Shown one piece after another: positions 22,030 through 33,442 of a DNA stretch of 57,671 nt (position 1 is the stretch's first letter; each line of letters starts with the position of its first letter). This stretch comes from Cylindrodendrum hubeiense (Eukaryota; Ascomycota; Sordariomycetes; Hypocreales; Nectriaceae). The notes beneath the pieces are model-generated. The model was not told where the DNA came from, did not search any database, and saw only the letters and a program-made list of their open reading frames with translations. Location of the stretch: the NCBI GenBank assembly GCA_014621425.1, contig JAANBB010000253.1, positions 1-57,671 of the forward strand. Reading direction: 5' to 3'. Both the position numbers and the translations under genes were made by a program.

Positions 22030-23597
22030 ATGGGCTCCGATCCCCAGTACGCGAAATGGCCCCTGCTGCCTCTCTCGCAGCATGTCTTCGCCCTCACAAA
22101 CGCCTACGCCTCCAAAACCGCCCAACAAGCGGCCGTCAAGGCCCTGCAAGATGCCATCGCCAAGGACAAGATGGCCCCATTCTACCGCTACCTCGCCCAC
22201 CCCATCGACGGCATCCTCAACACCATCGGCGAGGGCGGCGCCTCCGCACCCGGCAAGCCGCTCTCCAGGAAGTCCAGCCTGGTCGGCATGATCGCCACTA
22301 AGCCCGCTGCCACCACCGTCAACCTGCCCTGGGACGAGGCCCTCTACAACAAACTCAAGGAGGACAACGACACCGAGCTCGAGGAGTTCAAGAAGGAGGA
22401 GGATGAGGCCGAAGAGCAGGCCGGCGACACAGAGATCATAGCTGCCAAGGGCAAGCGAGCAGAGTTCTGGGCCAGAGTGGGCGACAAGGCATGCTTCCTT
22501 GCCATCCCCGTGCTCCCTTTCTATTTTTCTAACAGCTTGTACAGGACAAGGCAATTGCCGCCTACGAGAGCGTCTTCGAGAAGACGGGCATCCTGGGCGC
22601 CAAGATCGATCTCGTCCTCGCCATAATCCGCATGGGTCTCTTCTACGGCGACAAGCCCCTCGTCAAGAAGCACGTCGCGCGGGCCAAGACGCTCGTTGAG
22701 ACTGGCGGTGACTGGGACCGCCGCAACCGCCTCAAGGCCTACGAAGGCCTCCACCTTCTCACACTCCGCTCCCACAACCTCGCCGCCCCGCTGCTGCTCG
22801 ATTCCCTCTCCACCTTCACCAGCTACGAGCTCTGCACCTACTCCAACCTCGTCGTGTACTCCGTCCTCGCCGGTTCCGTGTCTCTCAAGCGTGTCGACTT
22901 CAAGTCTAAGGTCGTCGATGCCCCCGAGATCAAGGCCATCCTCGGCGACGGCGAGGACAAGCTCCTCGCCCTTAGCGGTGCCCTCAGCGCTGGCCCCGGC
23001 ACCGACGCTGCCACCGCTCCCAAGGTCGCCGCAAAGGCCGTAAACCTGACTACTCTCGGCACCAGCACTGGCCAGCCCGAGGCCGAGCTCGCCATCGACT
23101 TCAGCCCCCTCGCACTTCTCGTGAGCAGCCTTTACAGTGGCAACTACAAGACCTTCTTCCAGTCCCTTGCCGATGTGGAGGAGCAGTTCCTGAACCAGGA
23201 CCGTTACCTGCATGAGCACAAGAACTGGCTCATCCGTGAGATGCGCCTCCGCGCTTACCAGCAGCTCCTTCAAAGCTACCGCGTTGTCGGCCTTGAGAGC
23301 ATGGCCAACGACTTTGGCGTCACTGTTGACTTCCTCGACCGGTAAGCCCTAACTTCCTCCGTTCTTGACAAAATGAGAATTCTAACATAGCTCTTTAGTG
23401 ACCTTGCCCGCTTCATTGCCGCCGGCCGCATCCCTTGCACCATTGACCGCGTCACCGGCAAGGGTGTCATCGAGACCAACCGACCCGATGACAAGAACAA
23501 GCAGTACCAGGATGTTGTGCGCCAGGGAGATCAGCTCATCACCAAATTGCAGAAGTATGGCCAGGCTGTGAGGTTGAGGGGCAGCGAGAGAGCGTAA
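22030..23597 (+). CDS. rpn7: 26S proteasome lid subunit Rpn7
   Basis: Three exons: 22030-22488, 22545-23341 and 23399-23597, 484 aa. Start MGSDPQYAKWPLLPLSQHVF. The middle is the helical repeat region (GAKIDLVLAIIRMGLFYGDK, GGDWDRRNRLKAYEGLHLL). The PCI domain ends the protein (SMANDFGVTVDFLDRDLARF, then VIETNRPDDKNKQYQ and the C-terminal helix LQKYGQAVRLRGSERA). Rpn7 is a structural subunit of the proteasome lid. The first intron (22489-22544) begins with GC rather than GT: the exon ends GGCGACAAG and the family needs the Gly-Asp-Lys there. The branch site TTCTAAC supports it. Compared with yeast there is an Ala/Gly/Thr-rich insertion before the PCI domain (about residues 308-350). Confidence 0.95.
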
Positions 23598-24132
23598 ATA
23601 GATAGACTGGGGGTCAGCCAGCTATGGGGGGTGATGCGAGGGCACGAGAAGACGAGAATCTTTTTGGTAATTCCACGTGGAGTGGGATGGATAGAATGGG
23701 GGATACGTGCCACGCTCTACCTACCTACTCAGCTGTATGATACGGATTAGACAGGCCAGTGCGATAATAGATTGGCTGGGTCCCGGAACAAGAAAGTGGT
23801 CGTGTGTCCCCAGATGGACTGTGATTGTCGTAAAATATTGATCGTGGTGTCTGTACTGCATGCGCCATCGTTTGAGTTGCATCATAACGCATCGATTGAG
23901 ATAAGAACTGTCGAATCAGGGCACGCTTACAAAGGGGGGAGCAGTTTTTAATCTTTATGGATGTGAGATTTGCGATTGACTTTCTATATCTGATCCAATG
24001 CTTATCCATCCAACTTTGTTTACATTTCTTTGTTGCGCGTTAAAATCCTCCCTTATCAAAAGCTCTCCTCTCTTGTCCGTTCATCTCTTTTTTCTAACAA
24101 GCCGCGTGACAGAGAGGTCACTTCTGGACCGT
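23598..24132. other. Convergent 3' region of rpn7 and alt1
   Basis: Spacer of 535 bp between two stop codons; holds both 3' untranslated regions. A 429-codon plus-strand frame starting in this spacer (23998) runs antisense through the aminotransferase gene and is a composition shadow. No other gene seen. Confidence 0.55.
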
Positions 24133-25700
24133 TCATTGGTACTTGGCGAGGAACTCCTGGTGGAACTTGATGATGTTGCCAACCCACTCGGTGCCGGGGG
24201 CGAGGAAGGTGGTGCGGAAGTGCAGGGTGCCCTCCTTCTGGCCGAAGCCGGAGCCGGGAACGACGCAGATACCAGTGGCCTCGAGGAGGCGCATGCAGTA
24301 GAACTCATCGGCGGTGCGGCCCTCAGCGACAGCGGCCTCGAAGGCCTTCGCGGGCAGGTTGATGGTGGGGAAGAGGTACATGGAGCCCTGGGGCGCGCCG
24401 CACTCGACGCCCTCCATCTGGTCAAAGGCCTTGTGCAGAGCGTTGGCACGCTCGCGGAGACCCTCGAAGATGCCGTTGTACTCCTTCTGGTACAGCTCGT
24501 ACGAGGGGGAGCCCTCCTTGGGGGGGTTCACCATGAGCTCGACGAGGCACTGGCCGATGACGGGGGCGCAGAGCATGATGGAGACGAACTTGTAGATGTT
24601 GGCCTCAACCTCAGGGTCGAAACCGCAAAGCTCAAAGTAGCCGCCACGGTGGCCGCACTCGCCGGACATTCCCTTGGAAATGCTGTGGAGGGAGGCGAGC
24701 TCGACGGCGTCGTACTTGCCGGGGCTATCCTGCTGCATGCGGCGGAGGACGGCCTTGAAGCTGTGGAACTTGCCAACGAAGACGTTGGTCTGGTAGACCT
24801 CATCGGCCATGACGACCAGGTTCTCCTGGGCGGCAAAGTCAAGGACGGCGCGGATGTCCTCCTCGGGGAGAGAGGCACCGGTGGGGTTGCCGGGGTTGAT
24901 GATGACGATGCATCGGACGTCAATGCCGTCGGCCTTGGCCTTCTCGTACGAGGAGCGGATGGTCTTGAGGTCGGTTCCCCAGTTCTTGGCCTCGTCGAGG
25001 AGGTAAGGGACGCAGGTGGCGTTAAGGAGGGCGAGGGTGGCAGTGTAGAGAGGGTACTGGGGGATGGGGATGAGGATGCCGGTGTTGGGAGCGGCGCAGA
25101 TGACATGGAGGAGGGTGTTCACACCGGACGAGGCACCGGCGGAAAGGTAGATCTTGGAGGGGTCGGCGGGGAAGCCATCGCGACCTGTGATAAGAGTCAT
25201 CAGTTAGCCGCGGTGAACCAATGCAAGTGTGGAAAAGGGCGCATTGTGTGCAATGCACGCAATGGGCGTATAATTCAAAGGAAATGACGCTGGGAACAAT
25301 ACTCACGTTCAAGGAACTCGGCGACGCTGTCGCGGATGGCGGGGACACCGGTGCTGGCGGAGTAGGCACCAACAGAGCCGACCTTGCTCAGGAGGAACTT
25401 GGCGCGCTCAATGACGTCGGTCTTGTAGCCGAGGGCGTTGATGAGAGCATCCTCCTTCTCGAGAAGCTGGGGGTTCTCGAGGAGACTGGCGACCTGGCGG
25501 AAGAAGGTGATGGGCTTCTGGTCGAGCTGCTGGGGGTTGCCGATGTTGGCCGAGATGACCTGCTTGAAGGGAAGGTCGTCGGCGGTGCCGGCGGCGATCT
25601 TGGCGCGGTACTCCTCGGACTTGACAGCCAGTTCGCCGCGGACGGCGTACTTGGCGGCAACCACGTGCTGGTTGATATTGTCGGCGGTCAATCGAGTCAT
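24133..25700 (-). CDS. alt1: Alanine aminotransferase
   Basis: Two exons: 25307-25700 and 24133-25184 (intron 122 nt, split Arg codon), 481 aa from ATG 25700 (MTRLTADNINQHVVAAKYAV). Class I/II PLP-dependent transaminase. Visible landmarks are ANIGNPQQLDQKPITFFRQV near 51-70, SVGAYSASTGV near 109-119, INPGNPTG (227-234), MADEVYQTNVF (257-267) and the PLP-binding lysine in SLHSISKGMSGECGHRGGY (Lys about 302). It interconverts alanine plus 2-oxoglutarate and pyruvate plus glutamate. Upstream of the ATG the same frame stays open for about 65 codons with a mitochondrial-presequence-like composition (LQPRHRNYSQQAANM) but no ATG, so a spliced upstream exon or non-AUG initiation could add a mitochondrial form. 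The 5' flank carries two TCGG-N6-CCGA dyads. Confidence 0.92.
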
Positions 25701-25950
25701 GTTGGCGGCTTGTTGGGAGTAGTTGCGATGGCGGGGTTGCAAGGAGAGAGCAGAAGTTTTTGGCGGGGTAACCGACGACGCGAGACAGGGTCGCGGGGTA
25801 GCAGTGGTAATAAATGTACTAGGGGTACCTGGAAAGTCGGGCAAAGACGAGTCGAACGAGTTAGCAACAAAATCACCCAATACTGAGAAAGCAATCTATG
25901 ACTAAATCCCGGGACCAAAAGGGTGCACCACGGAAGCAGCACCGACAAGT

Positions 25951-25988
25951 TCGGGGCTACCCGAGCTGAGCTAGTCGGGGCTACCCGA
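25951..25988. promoter_or_regulatory. Two TCGG-N6-CCGA dyads upstream of alt1
   Basis: TCGGGGCTACCCGA occurs at 25951-25964 and again, identical over 14 bp, at 25975-25988, 24 bp start to start. Each is CGG and CCG in inverted orientation around six bases, the layout bound by dimeric Zn(II)2Cys6 activators. TCGG-N6-CCGA is the published consensus for Aspergillus UaY (purine use) and close to yeast Ppr1. They lie about 250-290 bp upstream of the alt1 ATG. Which factor binds here is inference. Confidence 0.5.
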
Positions 25989-26421
25989 TGAGAGAGTGAG
26001 GGAGGCTGAGAGGATGCGCGAGTGATACAGCCAAAGCCGGAGATAACAGAGGCATAGATAGGGACACAGAGATACACGCTGGGCAACGTGGGGGATAGAT
26101 GCGGCACAACGCAGAGCAGGGCGGGGGGGAACACACTTGATGGGAGGACTGGTTTACACGATCGAAGGGTGTAAGAGGAGGCTTGGAAGAAAAGCAAGAG
26201 TATACAAGAGGGAAGAAGAGGAGGAGGACGAAAGGAAGGGGGAGCAGAGACTACTATGTAGTAGAAACGCGACAGCTTCCCTCCAGGCAAACAACCAGAC
26301 CCGTCGACACCACCCAATGCGCAGGTCGGATGGGGTCCCGGGTGGGCTGCAGTGGTGCTAGAGTGCCCCAGACGGACGACAAAAATCAGCGCATTTTGGA
26401 TGTGACCGCCTGACGCGAGAA

Positions 26422-26450
26422 GAGGACAGGAGAGGACAGGAGAGGACGAG
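26422..26450. repeat. 10-bp tandem repeat
   Basis: agaggacagg twice, then agaggacgag. It lies in the alt1-bL33m spacer; no function apparent. Confidence 0.8.
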
Positions 26451-27663
26451 ACTCCTCAATGGGACTCCGGCTCAAAGGGCGCAGTTCCGCAACGACGCAG
26501 CGACCACGTAGTGGCCTCTTCCCCGATGCCCGTCCCCGGTTCCCCAACCATCACCTCAGTTCAGGGAGGTCGGTCGGCCAGGGCGTCACCGCGGCGCAGG
26601 CTGGCCGTGTGGGTATGGCATGGGGGAACATGGGTGTGGGATGTGGGATGTGTGTGATGGAGGGACGGACCGACATGGGCTATGGGACGTGGGACATGGG
26701 GGGAAGAAACAACAGAAGGTCCGGGTCCGGATCCCCGGAAAAGACGACAAAGATGGACAGGGGGAAATTCATGATGATGACGATCAGGTATGAGGCATAG
26801 AAACAAGGCTGTCAACGCCCCCCATGTTGCCCGTGGCCGGTGCGCCGGGCATGGGCAGAGGGGCGTGCGGGTGAAATGGGATGGTCTTAGCCAGCGGGAT
26901 AACGTAGGACGTAGTACAAGCCAAACGACGGTTGCTGTGAAGCCAAATCGACTTGCAACACCATCTTTCGTCGGCCTCGCCCGATGTCCGGGCCCTGGCA
27001 CGCACATGCATGCAAGCCCGGCTCTCGACGGGACGAGATGCGCGTGCCCCTCACCCATCCAAAACTTCGGGCGTGAGAGAGCAAAACGCGGCTGAAAGGG
27101 ACGAGGGGGGCCAGATGGGGAGGGGAAGGGCGAAAGGGCATGGGAATGGGTATGGGAATGGAGCCTAATGCTAGCACAAGCTAGAAAGATGGGCCATGTG
27201 CAGATTGCAGCGTGCAGAAGTGCAGAAGCGCAGCATGCAGCGAAGGGGGCAAGACAAGAGATCCAATCGAACGCCGTCGCGCGGGGGGATGATGCGCGTG
27301 TGCGAGATCTCGCGGCCGCGGTGCGACGGTATCTCGGGGTGGAATCTCTGCTGGTTGACGCTCTGTTGCGCTTTCCCGCGGTCTCTCACTCGAAATCTCC
27401 GCCGTGTCGGGACCGGCCCGGACATACAGATGGAGCGCGTCGTATCGCAGCTACTGTAGGTGTAGTGGTGGTGTTGGTGGAGGAGCCGTGAACCGGTATT
27501 TCATCGTCCAGACCACCATCACCGCCCGCCGCGGTCAAATCACAGGAGCCACATGCTCTCTCTCTGACAACCGTCTTGTTACGTACCTGTGCTAGTGACG
27601 GCGACTGCCCCGGCGGGACGCCAGCTGCTTGCCCATCGCCGGTCGTTGATCGACTTGGCCACC

Positions 27664-27684
27664 GGCAATGGCAATGGCAATGGC
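27664..27684. repeat. Hexanucleotide repeat (ggcaat)
   Basis: Three and a half copies of ggcaat. Simple-sequence repeat in non-coding DNA. Confidence 0.85.
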
Positions 27685-28869
27685 ACCGAGCATCTTGAAG
27701 GTGGTAGGCCTCGCGCCGCCCTCCCGAGGGCGGCTGCTGATGCGGGGTTGCGACTGCGAGTTGCTAACATGCCGTGCTAGTTTGCCTGGCTCAAGTAAGT
27801 ATTCGTAGGGCGAAGCGAGTCCACAAGATTGGTGCGGATTGGCGAGCGAGGCGCGAGTTGGGCGATCGTATGTTTTTTTTTGGGCGACTCCAGGTTTCTA
27901 GGCTGGGGAGGGGATGCAAGTTTAAAAGAGGCTCATCCGTCCCTCGCACACAAAAAGAAACGACGGAAAAGCGCGTGAGAAGACGGGACAGGTCAGCTTG
28001 GGGGTAGCCTTCTCAGCGGGAAATTTGGTGCCAAGCGGAGACGTCAATTGAGCTGTATCGTGGGGGTTGGGGTCGGCGCCGGGACTACTGTCCGTGGTAG
28101 CGCGTGTAGTCTGTCTGAACGCCGCAACTCGTGAGCAATAGAGGGGATGTTGAGAGTTGAAGACCGCCCCGTGACTTGACTGCAGCAACTCACACCGATA
28201 AGACGAAGAGGGACCGGAGAACAGGACGGTGGAAAACAGACGGGCCCGGAGCTGTGCGGGACGGAGACAGTAGATGCAGAGGGATCGAGAACGTGGTGCG
28301 TTGGTACCGGTCAGTGGTCACGCCGTACAGAACATCGGGAGCATGCGGTCAGGAAATCGGAGAGTCATCGGCACTGCTACAAGAGGCGCCAGCGTAATCT
28401 CTTTATATCGCTTCCCGCGGACAAGGGCTTCGAAACATTGCAGCAGCGTCACCCGCCCCAGCGCCGCAGGTCACCGCTATGTGAGGTCCGATGCAGGCCC
28501 GGGAATGGGAAATGCCGGGTGCTGCCGTCGTCGTGGACCCTCAAATCGAACGAGCCCGAATATCGTTGGATTGTCTTGCAGCTTAGTCGGGGTAGCTCCC
28601 TTGCCTAGATCTATCACTTTCTTACCTATCGCGATAAAGCTGCCGTGTGGACGCTTACTACGTCTCTTTCCATTGGCCAATCGAGCATGACTAGTTGAGC
28701 TGCCGTCTGCGAGCTCGCACCGACCTGCGCAGGCACCTTGCTCACCACCCCGGGGCTACGTTTCCCCGAACATCCGGCAACCTCACGGCCGGAAATTTCC
28801 CACGCAACACCACATGCACGATATCGAGACTGAAGCCGTTTAGCCAACTTCAATACAGCGTCGCCCACC

Positions 28870-29182
28870 ATGGCTAAGAAAGGTAAGCTTGCCCCCCTCC
28901 ATTGGCAAAGCGCCCGCGAATCATTCGCTCACCCAATTCGCGCCCTGCAGCTAAGGCTCGTTTGATACACGTGCGCCTCATCTCGATGGCCATGACGGGT
29001 TTCTTTTACACCTTCAAGCGTCCTAGAACCTCTCCCATGATGGGCATGTTGAAATACGACCCAATCGGTACGACCCGTCCGCAATCGATTACCCATATGC
29101 CCAACTTCTTGACTGACCCGACCCCTCCCTTGCAGTGCGCAAGAAGGTGCTATTCCTCGAAACCAAAAAGAGAACGAAATGA
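28870..29182 (+). CDS. mrpl39: Mitochondrial large-subunit ribosomal protein bL33m
   Basis: Three small exons: 28870-28882, 28951-29067 and 29136-29182, giving 58 aa; the sum and both split codons close in phase. The protein begins [20 protein letters not shown], continues with [10 protein letters not shown] and [10 protein letters not shown], and ends [15 protein letters not shown], the L33 family pattern (yeast Mrpl39). It is very basic and would sit in the mitochondrial 54S subunit. Too short and too fragmented to appear as one long open frame. The upstream sequence includes an ATG context ccaccATGG. The next gene converges from the right. Confidence 0.92.
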
Positions 29183-29685
29183 GACCGGCCCACCATGGCA
29201 TGATGACGATTCGACCCATCGAGAAAAGCTGGATAGGATGGATATCTGGATAGACTATGGGAGACCACCCGTTCCTCATGATATTCACCATTGTAACACT
29301 ACACGAAGAGCATTGTTGGAGTTTGAGCCTAGGACGTCTGCGTTCGGCGCAATGCAAATGTACATGTACAACACACAACACGCAATACACCCTCATGATC
29401 TGGTCACTGCGCTTAAATTTTCGATACTGTGCTGTCAAAAATGGATAGCAAGTTGGTTCGCGGACTGGCTAAATCTGACTGGAATAGACACCCATCGGCG
29501 TCGAGCAAATCCTCAAATCCTCCTAGAACATCACTTTCAAATCATCGCACCAACCAAGTCTAGACATGACAATATCTTGGTCCCGAAAACAATCGCAAAC
29601 TATCGCAGTCCGTGCTCCCCATCGAAAACATCATTGTTGTCTCCTTGCCCGTGCATTGAACTTGTTCTGGTCACTCTGAGCGTGA
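29183..29685. other. Convergent 3' region
   Basis: Half a kilobase of 3' flank shared by the bL33m gene and the large coiled-coil gene. A 274-codon plus-strand frame (28902-29726) crosses it only by reading through introns and the true stop codon of bL33m. No gene supported. Confidence 0.55.
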
Positions 29686-32600
29686 CTATTCGCTGCTTTG
29701 CTTGCAGGAATATGTCTTTAGGATAGGCTGTCTTTTTGCTGCCTTTGCTCGTGTTCTGTAGCGCGTCAAGTTTTGCATCGACTGAGATGCGCCGTCTTCT
29801 ACCTTCAACTTCTTGATGCTGGGGCTCTGGTCCTGTTTAGTCGAGTCCAATAAGTGCTTTTTCTCCGTCACGTCTCCGTCACTTCGATTGGGTTGGATGT
29901 TTCTCTCGAAATCGGCGACTGTCGGTAGCTCCCAGCTCTTTTGTAGTGGTATCGGTTGAACAAATTTGGTCTGTATTTGCTCAATCATTCCTTGTTTTCC
30001 GTTGGTAGCCACTGAGCTGGCCTTTCCCATGACGGGTCTGTTGTATTGACTTTGATTCGGTGGGATTTTTAACAGCTGCGAGTCTTGTGCGGAGTCTTGC
30101 GATGATGATCCCGATGATCTTAAAATTGAACGTGGCGCAGCCGCTTCCCTCCGCCGCAGCTGTTCTTGCTCAATAGATGGTGGCAGGCAAGATGAATTGG
30201 TATCCCCACTTGGACTGTTGAATACTACCTTTCGGCTGACGCTTTCATCCTGAAAGGAAGAGCCTGTAATTGGGTCCCACAGATCTACCAAGCTTGTCGG
30301 AGCATTTGTGACCATCGACTGGGGATTGGATGAAACAGTGACATCGGTACTACCTCCCTGGGACTCCAACTCTGACTTGACTCTGAGTTGTTGATTGACC
30401 CAGGACCGCTCCTCCATCAGATAATTCGCGGATGAACTAATCATCTGACTGATTTGAGTCATGTTCTGGAATTTCGCTTCCATACTCTCCATTTGAGGCA
30501 GTCGCCCGCTCATCTCCTTCAGTTGGCCTCTCAACACGCCGATGGTTTTGATGTCCCTTTGCCATTTCTCACGGAGGTCCTCACTGGTTTTTGCTTCTCG
30601 CTCGAGTAGGGCAAGCTGTTGTTGAAGCTTTGCAACGGTATTCTGCTCCTTGACTAAGGCTTGGAGGAGTGCTCCGGAGTCGGCATCATTATGCGAGGAC
30701 GTAATCAGTTTCTTCTTGACTTCCTTGAGATGAGACTCCAACGCGACTCTGAAGTCTTCAGACCGTGATAACTCTCGTTCGGATCTGCTGCTCTCTTCCT
30801 GGAATCCATTCTCAAGAGTGTTTCGGATACCATCAATGGTCTTTTGCAGGTGCTCCTTGGCCTCGTCATCGCTTTGAAGGATGAGTTCCTTCATTGCGTC
30901 GATTTTGTTGCTGTAGTCGTCAGCCACTGATTGCAGCTGCTGCTCGAGTGTGCTGATCCCAGACTCCCGATCTCTGAGCTGTTGGATGATGCGGTCCTGA
31001 AGGGATGTTTCAAATTCTTCTGCTCGACGATTTTGGTTTTGGGTCCATTCCATGAAGTGAAGTCCCACTTGTTTGAAGGTCTTTTCGGCGCTGAAGGTCT
31101 GAGTATTGATTTGGCCAAGATGGTCAAAGAACTCTCGACGAACGGCTTCGTCATTTTGTCGATCTTGAGACCGTCTCTCACCCTGATTGACGATGCCACT
31201 CTGAATTTGCTCGAGCCGGACTAGGACCTCGTCGCTAAATCCCACAGCAGATTTATCCGCTTGTGTTTGCCCGGAAATGACGGTCAGGATGGCTGGCAAG
31301 ATCCTGGTGGGCATCTTAGTAAACACTGCTCCCAATGAAGGTTAGGGTCTTCATACCTTGAAACAATCTTCTTTTCTAGTCTTTCAATGACTGGCTTAAT
31401 AGCCATAGTTGTTGCCGCGTTGCTTTTAAACAAATTCAAATGCTCAATAACTAGATCCAGTCTATTTCGGATGTCAGCATACACTGGGAATGGTCGGAAT
31501 AAACCTACTTTGAAGAAAGTTGATCGGTTGTTTCTCTCTGACCTTGACCGCTTGCTTCTGAATTGGTGCTCTTTTCAATCAGTGTCTGAACCTGGGATTC
31601 CACCCTTGCTACAGCTTCCTGGATCTTCACTTGATCCTCGATCCGCTGGTGGAGCTTGATTGTTGAATCTCGTTCATGGATAAGTTCGGCCTCCTGTTGT
31701 TGTAGCTTCGCCTCCAATCCCGACACGATTCGATCCTCTAGTATGGTAATTAGTAAAGCGCGTATAGTGGAAATGGTACTGGGTACATACTCTTGTGGCC
31801 CTCTTGTTCTGCTTGTGCGCGCAGCTCACCAAGGCGGCTTTTCAACTCTTCGTGTTTCTTGCGGCCTATCTCAATAGCGTCGTTGATCGTGGCACCATGG
31901 CTCTTCTCTTTCTCAAGTTCTTGTTTTGTTGCCTGGTAGAACTCCCGTGAACGCTTAAAAAGAGCTTGGTGCTCGGCAATTGCTTCGTTCAACTTTGATC
32001 GACAAGCGCGGTACTTGTCTTTGAGTTCATCTGCATGCTTTTTGGACTCCTCAAGCTGGCCTTGCAGGGAATCAATCTCACCATTCAGTCGCCGATTCTC
32101 ATCCGCAGACTGGTTCTCCTGGTGTTCCAACTCCTGGCAACGTTTCTGGACTCCTTTGACCTCGTTTTCTCTCTCAGACAAGAGGCTCAGTGACTTGTTC
32201 AGCCTTTTCTCTCGCTGGCTGATTTCAGTTTGAAGTCGCTCAACTTCCAAGGCTGCCTCCTGCCTTTCGTCTTCCGAAATTCTCATGCATTCATTCCAGT
32301 ATTGTGCCACATGGTGCATGGCCTCTTTCTTGCGTTCGGGAGCCGGCCTTGCCCGACGTTTCTGAACGGTAGACCGCTTTTTGGAGATGTTGCTTGTCCT
32401 GGATTGAGATCGGTCGGGATTCTCGGGAGTTTCCCCCTGTTGGCGAGGAGTCTGAATTGGGCGACTTGGCATTGCGTCTGTGGACTGACGGTGTCGACGA
32501 TGTCGAGACCTTGGGGTTTGGGGAGCGGGTCCTTCTAAGTCACCACAAATGCTGGACGGCGGATCTTGGCTGGGAGATTGATGGACTCGTATCTCCTGTG

Positions 32601-33442
32601 GAAGAGGCAGTTTCAGCTCAGTTAGGTTTTGTCCTGACCAATGTTGTTAGACAACCTCGTAAAGTGAACTATTTTGACAGCTTACCATTACGGTGGGTAG
32701 ATTTGGGGACAGACCTGTCCAACTCGGGCAAGTCCCTGGGATAACTCGTGGTAGGAGGGTGGGATACCACAGTATTATCCTGGGAGGAGGATTGTCGACG
32801 ACTTGGTCCTGCATGGTTCTTCCCCTGGGTTGACATGCCATCGGACTGGCACTGTGATGTGCCATGATGAGGGATGAGAGGTCCGCAAGAATGATTTGGC
32901 ACTTGCGAACAACCAATTTCAGCAGAAATCTCTCGTGAAATCGGCTTCTCATTCGTTGACAGGCTTTGGCTGGCAGCAGGTTCGACTGATGGGTGTTCAG
33001 TCGAAGGACGATTTCCGGGCAGACTAAGCTCATAGAGGTCCAAAGGAACACCATCGCGATGCACTTGAGGCGTGCTGATCTGAGTGGGAAGACTTTGTGG
33101 AATTTCCTGAGAAGTGATGGAGGCCTGGAGAAAATGGGAGAAAGGTCCAGCAACCTGAGAGGGCTCATGATTGGGTCGCCGAGAGAACTGACCAGGGAGA
33201 GGAGGTTGTTTGACTGGCCAACTGAAACCCTCTGCAAGGACCGACTCATCGACTTCGTCATCGACTGCAGAGAACTTCTTGGGAGGTGGATTGGCAAGGA
33301 CATCAGCATTGTTTGGCAGTGAATCAGGGATCGTCGAGGCCAATTGGTCAAAGTCTCTCTCATCCGTGATGTGTTCGAATGACGCCAAACTGCTAGCCCT
33401 GGACGGAGCACTCCAATGTACAGAACCTGGAGAAGCAGCCAT
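29686..33442 (-). CDS. Large coiled-coil protein of unknown function
   Basis: Five exons: 32686-33442, 31791-32633, 31509-31737, 31357-31461 and 29686-31303, with introns of 52, 53, 47 and 53 nt. They close to 1183 aa from ATG 33442 ([20 protein letters not shown]). An in-frame ATG at 33688 would add 82 residues; I prefer 33442 but cannot decide. Residues 1-about 340 are Ser/Pro/Gln-rich and probably disordered. About 345-950 are heptad-rich coiled coil with long Glu/Lys/Gln/Leu runs (for example [20 protein letters not shown]). The tail is Ser/Pro-rich with a basic nuclear-signal-like KKLKVEDG and a final basic stretch. No enzymatic domain is visible. Such layout suits a structural scaffold (chromosome axis, spindle pole, Golgi), but I do not recognise the family. 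Confidence 0.7.

Larger units (their letters stand above)
25701..28869. other. Long divergent spacer between alt1 and the bL33m gene
   Basis: About 3.2 kb without a supported gene. It must contain the alt1 and bL33m promoters. Short tandem repeats occur at 26422-26450 (agaggacagg), 27115-27165 (ggga/atggg-rich) and 27664-27684 (ggcaat). Open frames of up to 206 codons overlap antisense and show no domain. No RNA gene or mobile element was recognised. Confidence 0.45.

Noticed and set aside
23998..25287. 429-codon plus-strand open frame opposite alt1
   Set aside because: It is exactly antisense to a clear aminotransferase and reflects GC-rich third codon positions; its Val/Leu/Gly/Glu-rich translation has no domain.
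25701..25880. alt1 starting at 25880
   Set aside because: The codon at 25880 is TTG, not ATG. I kept 25700 as the start and treat the extension as a question.
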